Origin: Aspidiotus rigidus
Lineage: Eukaryota > Arthropoda > Insecta > Hemiptera > Diaspididae
Assembly: GCA_035079385.1 (NCBI GenBank)
Contig: JAVHKY010000023.1
Coordinates: 6,464,001-6,528,000 of the forward strand
Length of the DNA: 64,000 nucleotides
Direction of reading: 5' to 3'
Shown here: positions 45,551 to 55,344 of the stretch, in pieces
Numbering within the stretch: the first letter of the stretch is position 1
How the letters are laid out: each line of letters begins with the position of its first letter
Notes under the pieces: generated by a model
The model's database searches: none
The model's input: the letters and a program-made list of their open reading frames with translations, nothing else
Told to the model about the DNA's origin: nothing
Made by a program: the position numbers and the translations under genes

Positions 45551-47353
45551 AGTTGGAACTGAAACTTAGCCTCACACAGAGGTCAGTGAACAAGGTAAGC
45601 AAAGCAAAATAACCCCACACTGGTGTTGGAATGGATGGCGCGCGACTGCCTCCTCTCTCTGACTGCGCAAGTATAAAATTTTGTACATAATATTTCATAT
45701 CTTTCTTCTTTTTTTTTCTTTTTACAGAATCCAGTAGTGGAGAAGTCCCCTGCGGTAGCGGTATCGACAGAGGTCAGTGAATCTTGTATTGTAATTTTAC
45801 AAAGCAACATCTAGTAGTCTACCATTGTCAATTGGGACTAGTTTGAGGGCCGAATTTGTTAACAGGGACACCGAGCAAACCACTTACTTGGAACTTCAAA
45901 CCTACTTTTACTGGAGAAAGACATGAAACATTATCTATTTAGACCTGCCAGAAAATTTTTTAATGATGTCTATAATATATATTTGTGACGCTACCGCGCC
46001 ACGCTCTTAAGAAGCATACAAAATTAACCTGTCATTTTCCTCAAGAATCATTCGAATACAATTTAAACACGAAAATCGTTTTCCTTCTACTATTATAAAA
46101 ATAATCCAACGTACACCTTCTGATACACCGTTAGTTCCCGGCCTCAATATTAAACATTGCATATGCTTATCCTTGCACTTTTTGGCTACTCGCGTCGAGC
46201 AGCAAGCACATGTCCCCTTCACCTACCACGTAGAAATGTAACATATATTTTGAGTCCGATATTCGGCGATAAACCTATACCGGTATGTATTCTTTTTCCT
46301 AGTTTAGTCGATCATAATTATGCCCGGTTCGTAAATACACCTAATCGGAAGACTGTTTCGCTCAAATTATTTCGTTCGAGAATCGACTCGCCACTTACCC
46401 GTCATCACAATATTAGATTCAGTTTCAGAAATTATTCCAGATATGTACTTCAACAACTTGACATTTCCCTCTATTTGTTTTAGAAAGTGTCCTGGAAAAG
46501 ACAACATCTGCCAAGAAAAGAAAAATTGGTCGCGGCAAGAATTGGGACTACATATATACGAATAGAATATCATCATTTAGGCGAAAGACCAGTTTATAAA
46601 GATGACGAAAAACGAAAGATTTACGTGTGTCCCTATTATGATCCAACTATACAGGGGAAATTGGAACCGTGTCGTGTCGGGTTTTTTTATCCTCGCGACA
46701 TGAATGAACATAAGTTCGGCAGTGTATCGACGGACGATATTCACAAATTGGTCCAAAACCGTCTTAAAATACTACCTTCGAAGATCGAGCGTTGTCCGTT
46801 CCAATGTTCAATGACATTGGAGGACCCGCTGTTTGAATTGCATCAAATTACTGATCATAGGGGTGGCGGATCAATGGATATTAAAGTACCCGCGAATCTA
46901 CTCGACCCTACAACCTGCGAATATTGCTGCAACTTCCGGGTTTCTTCAAAGGGAAGCTTGGAAGAACATCGTAGGCAAAATCATGCAAAAAAGAATCAAA
47001 TTTTCAAACTGCCAGAAATGGCCAATGTGGAGAACATTTACATATTAGACGACGATCAAAGGCAGGCCATGGATGAAATCTTAGAATATTGGTCAAACGA
47101 CAGTAATCTGGAAAATGGTCTGGAATTGGCCATAAATCGCTCGCCGGAATTGAAACCGATTTTTTCAGAAAAAGCATTGGAATTTCTCAAAGAAACATAC
47201 CACGACGATTGTGAGAAGTATCGTGGTGTTATAGTACACATTGTTGAAAAATTAGAAGGGGGCTCGAGGTACACCATCCCAATTGAAAAAAAGGTGATTA
47301 AATCAGTGGCCAAGAAATTGTTTACAGACGGCGGGGCGACATGCCCTGCGTAA
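45551..47353 (+). CDS. Zinc-finger-like protein of unknown function (at least 3 exons)
   Basis: Model: candidate exon 45562-45615 (AHEELELKLSLTQRSVNK, weak acceptor), exon 45728-45772 (NPVVEKSPAVAVSTE) and the large last exon 46484-47353; all junctions are in phase 0. The product is hydrophilic. Three Cys/His clusters are visible in the last exon: CPYYDPTIQGKLEPC...MNEH (about residues 46-80), CPFQCSMTLE...ELHQITDH (about 105-126) and a C2H2-type CEYCCNFRVSSKGSLEEH...NH (about 145-170). The last third has no Cys and looks helical. The stop is TAA at 47351-47353, with AATAAA at 47368-47373. Upstream exons are unknown because the LINE/MULE insertion ends only 60 bp before the first candidate. 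A nucleic-acid or protein-binding role is inferred only from the zinc-finger-like spacing. Confidence 0.6.
45728..45772 (+). CDS. Small internal exon of the zinc-finger-like gene
   Basis: 45 nt between the acceptor TTTTTACAG and the donor GAG/GTCAGT. It encodes NPVVEKSPAVAVSTE in phase 0. The phrase ACAGAGGTCAGTGAA around its donor also occurs at 45598-45612 in the preceding candidate exon. Confidence 0.45.
46484..47353 (+). CDS. Last exon of the zinc-finger-like gene
   Basis: 870 nt (290 codons including stop) after the acceptor CTATTTGTTTTAG. It starts KVSWKRQHLPRKEKL. It holds all three Cys/His clusters and the poly(A) signal follows 15 bases after the stop. There is no internal stop or frame break, so it is probably functional. 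Confidence 0.7.
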   Translation, partial: KVSWKRQHLPRKEKLVAARIGTTYIRIEYHHLGERPVYKDDEKRKIYVCPYYDPTIQGKLEPCRVGFFYPRDMNEHKFGSVSTDDIHKLVQNRLKILPSKIERCPFQCSMTLEDPLFELHQITDHRGGGSMDIKVPANLLDPTTCEYCCNFRVSSKGSLEEHRRQNHAKKNQIFKLPEMANVENIYILDDDQRQAMDEILEYWSNDSNLENGLELAINRSPELKPIFSEKALEFLKETYHDDCEKYRGVIVHIVEKLEGGSRYTIPIEKKVIKSVAKKLFTDGGATCPA

Positions 47354-47399
47354 GGGCACCGTTCTTTAATAAACACCTGATGTTGTCATATTGCACCAC

Positions 47400-48085
47400 G
47401 TTTTCATGAGTTGAAAAGTTTCATTTTGTGGGGAGTAAGTGGATCCCCACACATGATATTTTCTTACTGTTACCGTTCTTTTATATTGCTTTGGATTTTC
47501 TTGACCGATTTTTTAAATAACACCTTTGTTTTATATCGCGCAGCATAATTGCATCATAATTGCGAAGTATTTACAATTCTGTGCCGTTCTTTTGTTATTA
47601 CATGATATTTTCTTATTGTCACAATATTTTATAATGTAAAAATTTTATTCTTCTTTTTTATTAATAATAACCATGTGAATTATGTGTTAGTAGTAGGTCG
47701 AGTTCACTGTAGAAATTTTTCGAATTTTCTCGTGTAGGTCGAGGTCATTTCGGATCAGGAGCGTGATGTAAAACTTCCTAAGGTCAAGATTTCACTAGAA
47801 AACTTGGACTTTGCATTTTCCCTCCCCCCATGTACAGATCAAGAAACTTTCTGAAGATATTGAAAGATAGGTCAAAGTCAATTGGGTTCGGATGTGTGAC
47901 GTCACAGTCTTCTAGTTTCAAGTTTTCGGGCTAACTAGGAGACCAAAGCGGAACCATAGGCCTAATTAGGCAAAAGATAGCTACACATCTAGCGACGAGT
48001 TCGAAATTTCGCCATATTTCTGAGACGAGGGGAGCGCGAGTGTACCGACGCCAATCTAGGAGGAAAGCCCGAATACCTCCCATCT
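47400..48085. other. No gene recognised
   Basis: 3' flank of the zinc-finger-like gene, then low-complexity AT-rich sequence and a GACGTCA-containing stretch (about 47900). Confidence 0.4.
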
Positions 48086-48089
48086 TCCT

Positions 48090-48470
48090 CTCAACCCATT
48101 TTTGGTCATTTTCGACTCCTTATCATCACTTGACGCCATATCCAACCACACTTCCTCCCACCCACTCATAAGTCGTATATACACACTCTTCCCCTATCCG
48201 TTCAACACATCTTCTGCTGCCCCAACTTGACCCAACACCGTAATTTCTTATCCATCCGTCACAACCATACAGAGGCACTATCAGATGACTTCCCCTCCAT
48301 CCCTAACATAATATTCAACTTTATACAATAAGCCAACTTCCTCTCACGCATGTAATCACACAATCTCGCCGAGCTCATAGCCCTGAAGGCAGGGTGCTAG
48401 TAGCTCGTAAATAAAAATAAAAATAAATAAATAAATAAATAAATAATAATAAAAAAAAAAGTATGAAACA
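48090..48470 (+). pseudogene. LINE family C, 3' fragment with tail
   Basis: The frame piece FDSLSSLDAISNHTSSHPL matches the RNase H region of LINE A (TDSLSSFLAIQNIFSRNPI in arrangement). The 3' end shows CGAGCT (48370-48375) paired with AGCTCG (48402-48407), an inner CCCT/AGGG stem, and a tail of AAAT repeats (48410-48460). Everything between is shifted and interrupted. Confidence 0.55.
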
Positions 48471-48744
48471 TGCAAAACAGGAGTACAATAGAATTTTAAT
48501 AAATAATGGGAAAAAGAGAAAAAAATGACCTCAATCAATAAATACACCAAAGTACCGTCCAAGCGCCACAGTTCCGCAAGTAGAAATGAAATATGAATGA
48601 AGAGAGAAAAAACCGAAGACGCGAGGGTAGAAAAGAGAGACGAGAAGTATTGAAGGTTCTTCAAATAAAGTACTCGTATTTTCAAATAATTGAGTTGATG
48701 TGATTCTCCAAATTACGGTTAAAATATCGAAAAGATGCTTTCAT

Positions 48745-48850
48745 ATCTTGCTAGATGATGTTTGTTGAATCGAAAGCGCTACGTTCTCGTATTTAATTCT
48801 TCCTGCGGTTTTTACATTCTCAAGTTTACTCCTTGCAGTATTCCTTCTTT
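48745..48850 (+). mobile_element. Penelope-like element 3' tail fragment
   Basis: GTTTGTTGAATCGAAAGCGCT followed by CGTATTTAATTCTTCCTGCGG and GTTTACTCCTTGCAGTATTC parallels the tail of the 25.5-kb element read on its coding strand (GAAAGCGCT, TTTTCTGCGGTTTGCAT, GTTTACTC, GGAGTATTCG). No coding part is present. Confidence 0.5.
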
Positions 48851-50233
48851 CATATTCTCAAATATTATAACTGATCATATTTAAGCTTATCAGCCACAGA
48901 AGTGACGTAGCATAAAGAGAGCACGAAGACGAATTTCGACAGGTTACTAAGAACAAGATTAGGGAAGATACGAGAAAAAAATGCGCTTAGTATCTGCGGG
49001 AGTTCCGCCTTGAGGGTACAGAGGCTGTCCGTTGTACGAACGTGACGGGATTGTGACGGCGAACACTTGCGTCACAGTTGGGTTACAAAGAGGGATCACT
49101 ATGTGCTTTTTGAATGGGTGATTGCCGTCACAAACTACCGTCACAGGCGTCATAAGTCTCTTTTGTTGTCAACTGTTACGGTATATAGAAGCAAATTTGT
49201 GCATATATGTGAAGAGAACAAACGAACTCTCTACGCAATGGGGTTGGTTTCAACCGACTTCAGTGAAGATTGAATTAGAGTTCGTAATTAGATTGTCATT
49301 AATCTAGTATTCTCCTAAATATCACGACAGTCGAAAGTATTTCAAATCCTACACCTTATCATATTAATTGTAAAATTTACAAAAAAAAAAACCGCACGTA
49401 CTGTATTCGTCTTTAAGAATACCTTAAAAGTCACGGCACCGTTAAGAAAACTTCCCTCCTTTCAACGCATATCCACAATAGGTATGTAACCTCAACTTCT
49501 GCGATTCTATTAAATCTAGCGCCTATATAAGGCTCAGCATATACTATATAACCAACGCGAAATGGTAAATATGTGCATTTACGTTTCAACTCGTAACTCT
49601 TCTCTTTTTTTTGAACTATGTAAATAAATACGGTTTATTAAATTTGCGTTATTTTCTACGTAGGAATGCGCAGCATGAATTCTGCGGGAAACAAATTACA
49701 TTTTTCTGCTTCGAAATATTGTGAGAAGAAAATGTTATGGCGAAGTTAACTTCGATTTCGCTTTACTCGCGATTACCGAATTACGAGCGCTTTTTCCTGT
49801 TATAGTAAATCGCGGAAAATAAGTCACAAAGGAAATTGCTACGTCGAAATGAAACGAGTAATTCGTACATCGTCTATATTGTGCGTGCATCGTCCTCTTA
49901 TACTTTGAAGAGCACATTTACTAACGTTATTTACAGGAAATAGGTCCACTCGTAAATATTGGCTTCGAGGTTTGAATGAAAAAAAATAGGAACGAATCTG
50001 AAGATACGAAAATTTTGAGTAGATTTTATCGTATACCAGTAATAATGATGTTCGCCATCTGTTGATCTAATGTAATTCGTCAGTACAGGACTCGTACAAC
50101 ATATCGAAACACTCAATGCTAATAAAGAAGGAAGAAGTTATAAGAGATTCGAATTATACGAATATTTCATGCAAATATTTACAAACAAGGATAAGATTTC
50201 CCAGCAATTAAAATAGATAGTTATGTACTTAAT
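48851..50233. other. No gene recognised; cluster of TGACG motifs
   Basis: 49040-49150 holds CGTGACGGG, TGTGACGGC, GCGTCACAG, GCCGTCACA and CCGTCACAG on both strands within 110 bp. The remainder is unremarkable AT-rich sequence. Confidence 0.4.
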
Positions 50234-50242
50234 CAATTTTTG
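50234..50242 (+). repeat. Left 9-bp target duplication of MULE 4
   Basis: CAATTTTTG, identical to 52084-52092, directly outside the element. Confidence 0.8.
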
Positions 50243-50473
50243 GGAAGTGCGACATTTTTCCGACTACGAATTTCCGACACGACATTTTTCCGACACACAA
50301 ATTTTCCGACATGACATTTCTCCGACACGATAATTTTCCGACCTAAAATTTTCCGACAAGCAATTGTGCCGACACGACAAATCTCCGACAGATGAAGTTT
50401 GCATAGCAATATGGAAAACAAAGAGGACCCCCTCGTACCTGATACTAATTTTGTCATTGTGTAATGCGACAAA

Positions 50474-51991
50474 ATGCCAGCTGAAATAATTGCGAATAAA
50501 CTCCATCTTGATGGGTTTATCTACCTGAAGACGCGCGAACGAAATGGGAGAACGTACTGGGAGTGTCGCCGGACAAGAATGAAAGAATGTTCGGCAAGAG
50601 CTGTCACGATTATACGCAGCAGTGATGGCAAACTTGAAGTAACCAGAGGCCCGCAGGAGTCGGAACACTCTCATCCACCTAACCGAGAAGAGAGCACAGC
50701 AGAGAAGATGGTTGCGAGGCTGAAAAGGAAGGCCGGGGACCATCCAGAACAACGACCTGCGCAGATGCTCCGCGATGAAATGCAGGGGACCTCCGCTGGA
50801 GTCCTGAGCCAGTTACCGGAGCAATCAGCTCTAGTACGAACCATCCAGCGAACACGTCGGAAAAATATGCCCGCCGCCCCGACTTCATTGAATGGCTTGC
50901 ATGACATACCTGATACGTATCAGAAAACGCTAGTCGGAGAACAGTTCTTGCTGTACGACTCCAGGGACTCCGATCAATCGTCTTCAGCAGAAGAAGAAGA
51001 AGAAGAGGAGGAGGAGGTAGATGAGGAGGGAAGAACACTACAAAGACGACGTGTGATTGTGTACGCTACTCGCAAGAATATCGAGCTGTTATGCGAAAGC
51101 TCCATATGGTTCATGGACGGTACGTTCAAAACTTCTCCATCCATTTTCACACAAATATTTACAGTGATGGGATTGCGGCGACGTACAGGATCAGAAGAGA
51201 CTGTTGCCGTACCACTTGTTTACTGTTTGCTGTCAGGAAAACAGCAAGAACTGTAAGTTGAAGCGCTCACAGCAGTGGACAACGCCGTACGTCAGTATCG
51301 CATAAATGTTTGCGTTCCTGCAAAAATAATGACGGACTTTGAACGCGCAATTATCAACGCATGCCAGCAAGTATTCCCTGGTGTTCCAGTTTCAGGGTGT
51401 TTTTTCCACTTAGGTCAAATTGTGTATCGCAAAGTGCAGGAAGTCGGATTGCAAGTGCAGTACAACGATGCAGATGATCGCAGCGTAAGAGATTACACGC
51501 ATATGCTTCTCTCTCTGGCATTTGTGCCAGTTCAGGATGTTCCTCGTGCCTTTCAAACACTTCGCGCGAATTGCCCGGCGGAACTGTATCCGGTGTTCGA
51601 TTTTTTCAAGAAAAACTATGTTGGCGCATCCGGAAGAGGCGGCAGAGGAGCACGGCCGAGATATGCTCCACCCCTGTGGAACCAGTACGATACTGCCCTC
51701 GAAAAGTCACACCGCACAAACAACGTCAGTGAAGCGTGGCATAATCGCTTCCGTGAAGTCGTGGGGAAACATCATCCTGATGTATATGCCGCCCTTTCGG
51801 AGTTCCAGAAGGAACAAGGTTATACGGAAATAGTTGTACAGGAATTTGCTCTCGGTAAAAGGGTCAGAGGTGTCCCACAAAAGGAGTGGCGTGACCTGCA
51901 AATTCGCCTAGAGAACATTGCCGCGGAATATGGCAATGTTCCGACGTTACAATACTTACACAATTTATCACACAATGTGAATATTTCATAA
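50474..51991 (+). pseudogene. FLYWCH plus MULE transposase, one nonsense codon
   Basis: Starts ATG at 50474. FLYWCH zinc finger at residues 12-75 (GFIYLK, TYWECRRTRMKECSARAV, HSHPP, with both Cys and HxH intact). A helical region, an acidic spacer (EEEEEEEEEVDEE, about 175-190) and the DDE domain follow: FMDGTFKTSP, KIMTDFERAIINACQQVFPG, CFFHLGQ and TNNVSEAWHNRF. A single TAA at 51254-51256, where MULE 3 has TAT, interrupts the frame after SGKQQEL; the remainder (to TAA 51989-51991) is open. AATAAA follows at 51994. It acts, if at all, in the nucleus as an element-specific transposase. MULE 3 and MULE 4 carry different lesions, so a working source must have existed recently. Confidence 0.9.
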
Positions 51992-52029
51992 CAAATAAAA
52001 TTTCCTTTCAACTTTGTCGGATTATTGTC

Positions 52030-52083
52030 GTGTCGGAGAAATGTCGTGTCGGAAATTCGTAGTCGGAAAAATGTCGTAGAACC
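52030..52083 (-). repeat. Right terminal inverted repeat of MULE 4
   Basis: Reverse complement matches 50249-50300 with few differences over about 50 bases. Element ends at ...GTAGAACC (52083). Confidence 0.8.
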
Positions 52084-52092
52084 CAATTTTTG
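52084..52092 (+). repeat. Right 9-bp target duplication of MULE 4
   Basis: CAATTTTTG, identical to 50234-50242. Confidence 0.8.
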
Positions 52093-53160
52093 ATAAAGGT
52101 GATCGAATAAATAAATACCCCTCATGAGTTCTTTCGCTTGGGAGTATATTATTTCGGAGGGAGTCCTTTGCTCGTTTCAACAGTAAAGGAGTTTTTCAAC
52201 CAATAAAGCTATCACAGCCAATAAAAAAATCAAAGTTACTCTGAACTTCTTCCAATCGTTTGGCTTTTCTACAGGTTCTGGACATCATTGGAACAAAACG
52301 ATTTGAACCATGAAAATAATACCTAAGAGCTATTGTACGATAGGAGGGGGACTTGGAAAAATGTCCACTCTCAAGCTATATAAGATGGGCGGGGCACTTG
52401 GAATAATTTCGACTCGCGACCCGTATATATTATGATGATAGAAGGGAGAATTATGGTGTTTGAAGCATTGCATATGTGGCTCCATGAAGGGGCTAAGTCG
52501 ATTGGTATACAAAACATTGCATTTCTAGTTACTTGAAGGGGCTATTCTAATGTAGATCATTAAATGTATTATTTTTCAACCCATTGAACAGAATCCCTGC
52601 GTTCCTCGCTCAATATTGTTAAGGAAGCCGTCGTTTTTCTGTCAATACGTTCCTAAAGATGACCACGGATAAGTTTTACGTATAGACTTAGTTATGAAAA
52701 TCTATGTGAGCTATACGGTAAAAAGTGATTAAGGGTGTGCTTTACTTGTTCGGAAACTCCGAAACGGTGTACGATGAGTTGCATAAGCATTCCCAAAAAC
52801 CCTGCAAGGTTCGGGAAGCCAGCGGTCACTACGCGACGCTTGTCGGGCGTGCGTGGGTAGTCCTCGTAACAAATGACGATGAATGATTTTGCAAGGTCAC
52901 ATCTCAGGGCTCCATTTTCTGACGAATTTTTTCAATCTTTGGAAATGTTGTACAGAAGGGTTCAATGGAAGGCGCTATCGGAACAGAATCCTGAATTTTG
53001 GCTCTAGAAGAATTTCACTCTCGTCAGAAAATGGACGAATTTTTACCAAGTTCAAGGTGTAATTGAGAAAGTATAATGAAAATTTTTTCAATTCTGCTTC
53101 GATAGCGCCCCTGGTTGAACCTTTCTAGAAAACTGTAGTAGAGTATAGTTTAAAATATGG
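52093..53160. repeat. Dispersed repeats, no gene
   Basis: 52340-52420 has two copies of a GGGACTTGGAAAAAT / CTATATAAGATGG motif that is scattered through the window. 52555-52640 is a copy of repeat D (CCTGCGTTCCTCGCTCAA, TTAAGGAAGCC). I see no coding sequence. Confidence 0.5.
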
Positions 53161-53169
53161 TAACACTGT

Positions 53170-53370
53170 TTTAATATTTTGCTTGTTCTAATGTTTAACT
53201 CTTTTTATCTGTCATCGCATGTAGTCAGTTCTTTTTTTGATATAGAAACCGGTACCGGATGAATTGCGCCCTTTTATGTTTTATGTGTGAATGTAATAAA
53301 GTGTATATAGACAAGTTCTCGCTTTTAATCAATGCTGCATGGATACAACAACTGGCGACGAGGATGGGAT
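53170..53370 (+). mobile_element. LTR end and primer-binding site of a Ty3/gypsy-like element
   Basis: A probable LTR 3' portion with AATAAA at 53295-53300, ending GGATACAACA (53350), is followed after two bases by TGGCGACGAGGATGGGAT (53353-53370). That sequence begins with TGG and looks like a tRNA primer-binding site of arthropod gypsy-type elements. The left LTR border is not defined. The plus-strand orientation is opposite to the pol fragment that follows. Confidence 0.5.
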
Positions 53371-54220
53371 AATCTTCCTCAACAATGTGTCGGTTGACTG
53401 TGACACTATAATCGGCAGTAAGACGAACGCTACCATCCGCCTTTGGAACTGGGCAAATTGGTGTCGCCCATTCTGAAGATGTTACTGGTGTGTAGATATT
53501 TGCTTTCACCAAACGATCAATTTCACTTTCAACGCGCTCTTTCAAAGAAAATGGCACAGGACGTGGTCGGCAGTAGATAGGTATTGTACCCTCGTGTACT
53601 TTAATTTCTGTTTGAAAATTTTTCAGATGCCCAATTTCTTCTACAAAAATATCGGAATATTCCTTGATTAATTCTTCCAAACGGACTTTCATATCTCCTT
53701 TATGCGCCGACAGCTGATTTATGGGAGCTTCCAATGCTTCCTCCAATTTGAACTGGAGCGGAAACCACCAATCTCTTCCAAAAACTGCATCACATTTTCC
53801 ATCCACTACATACAATTTCAATTCTTTTTCTATTGAACGATATCGCGCGCGGACGCAGATTGACCCAAGCAATTTAAGATCAAACTTAAAGTCAACAGGC
53901 TCAATTTTGCCTTCAATATTATATTTACGCACATCATTTACCGACATTAATGTAAAAGTAGCACCCGAATCTGCTTCAATATCATTTATTTTTGTATCAT
54001 TAATAAAAAGATCCGGCACAAATATTTTCTTACGACGGTCTTGAAGTTGGTCAATTTTGGCATTTTTCACAACTTTAACTGAGAATTGAGGAAAACTGAG
54101 ACGTGCTAGCAAAAAATGGGAAACAGAATTGTTTTCAGCGTGAAAATCTACTTTAGAATCAACTTTTGTTTTCAATGTTCCCAAAACACTGTTGGACAGT
54201 GTTATTTTTAGAGCTAACAT
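53366..54220 (-). pseudogene. Ty3/gypsy pol fragment: aspartic protease and RT start
   Basis: Minus-strand frame. The retropepsin motif EADSGATFTLMSVND (about residues 78-92, catalytic DSGA) is followed by VFGRDWW, a linker, and the N-terminal RT fingers: EGTIPIYCRPRPVPFSLKER, ANIYTPVTSSEWATPICPVP and DGSVRLTADYSVTVNRHIVE. The catalytic YVDD part of RT, RNase H and integrase are missing. The frame stays open to 53225, but from about 53370 on it reads antisense LTR/primer-site sequence, not protein. This is a truncated copy in an inverted joint with its LTR side. Confidence 0.8.
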
Positions 54221-54439
54221 TCCTTGGAATATGTCAATTTTGTTCTAATTAGGGCAAATGAGATCTGATCAAAGATGAGTACGTTTCAGACATGAAGGAC
54301 CCCCCAAAAAAATTTTTATGTTTCCAAAAATAAAACGTTAAAATTTAAAATAAAACATATACATTTTACCTCGAAAAAGCGTATGTAGATAAATTCTATA
54401 GGTGTTTCCACTTTCAAACCTGACAAGGAATTGAACGGA

Positions 54440-55199
54440 TACAAAAGTGAGGAATCATGTAACATGATTGATTGTGTGAAGGGCGAATGCCTGGCACATG
54501 GAATTCATCGCATATCTGAAAAAGTTAGTGATATCTTCCCAGATATAAACCACCTCATTAGTTCATCTCGGAAAGTTTTTTTGAAATGTCCTGCTCGAAT
54601 TGACAGTTAATGCAGTGCGCTACCACCAGATGTGGTTGTAACCCGTTCGGGTACATAGTTATCTGCTGCAATCTTTTTTGCTACACACTTTGACAATTTC
54701 TTACAAGTGGTGAATGAATTAAGTGCCGACGAATGGAAGTATGTTGAATCTCTAAAAGACTTCATGCACAAAACGTCAATTCGTGTTGATCTCGCATTCA
54801 TCAAAACGTATTTATCATATCTTCCGGATGAAATTACAAAGTTGGAAAAAAGAGGACTCTCGCTGAACGACCAGTTACATGTACTCTACGACGTTACCTC
54901 TAAAATCAATACAATTCCAGGTGTTTGAGGGCGTGATCTTCAAAGGAAAGTGAATTCGATTTTGAATAAGAATAAAGGACTGGAACAGCTGCAAGCAGTT
55001 AATGATGCTGTGATTCATGGCACAGTTGCAAGTGATGTCATGGTGAGTTCGAGTGCATATACCTACGCCCCCATTGTGTCTGATGATGTCGAGCGGTCCT
55101 TCTCTGACTATATTGATCTTCTCTGATAGGAGGCAGTCATTTACAGAGGAGAATATGGAGAAACACCTAATCATTATGTTCAATAGTTGTTTTATTTAG
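54440..55199 (+). pseudogene. hAT-type transposase C-terminal relic
   Basis: Pieces in order: MIDCVKGECLAHGIHRISEK (cf. the usual TCLAHGLHRVAE), SSSRKVFLKCPARI, LPPDVVVTRSGT followed by TAG where Trp is expected (TRWGTW), LSAAIFFATHFDNF, VVNELSADEWKYVESLKDFM (54707 on), then after a stop and shift SAYTYAPIVSDDVERSFSDY and SDRRQSFTEENMEKHLIIMF, the C-terminal dimerisation motif of hAT transposases. Two stops (about 54649, 54926) and frame shifts make it inactive. The N-terminal BED finger and first catalytic region are not present. Confidence 0.75.
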
Positions 55200-55344
55200 A
55201 TCATTTGGTTGTAAACTCATTTTTTTCATATTAAAATTACCCTTTTTTTTTATTTTGCCAAAAGTGCCAAATTGTTCAACTTTAGTGCCAAAAATCTCAT
55301 TCTAGAATGCCAAAAAAAGCGAGCTCTAGTTATTTTATTTGAAA

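Larger units (their letters stand above)
50243..52083 (+). mobile_element. MULE transposon 4, complete (1841 bp)
   Basis: The left end reads GG, then CGACATTTTTCCGACTACGA and ATTTCCGACACGACATTT. The right end on the opposite strand reads GGTTCTACGACATTTTTCCG and continues identically. The termini hold arrays of TTTTCCGACA-type motifs (at least eight on the left between 50249 and 50390, about five on the right). Perfect 9-bp duplications CAATTTTTG flank it (50234-50242, 52084-52092), the size expected for Mutator-like elements. One transposase gene fills the interior. Confidence 0.9.

Noticed and set aside
50671..51038. Minus-strand frames over the MULE transposase (also 43971-44338, 44654-44860, 51354-51560, 32549-33091)
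   Set aside because: They are antisense shadows of the transposase coding sequence; the Leu/Pro-rich run mirrors the acidic spacer.
53225..53365. C-terminal extension of the gypsy pol frame
   Set aside because: From the joint at about 53370 the frame reads antisense LTR/primer-site sequence, so the extension is not retroviral-type protein.
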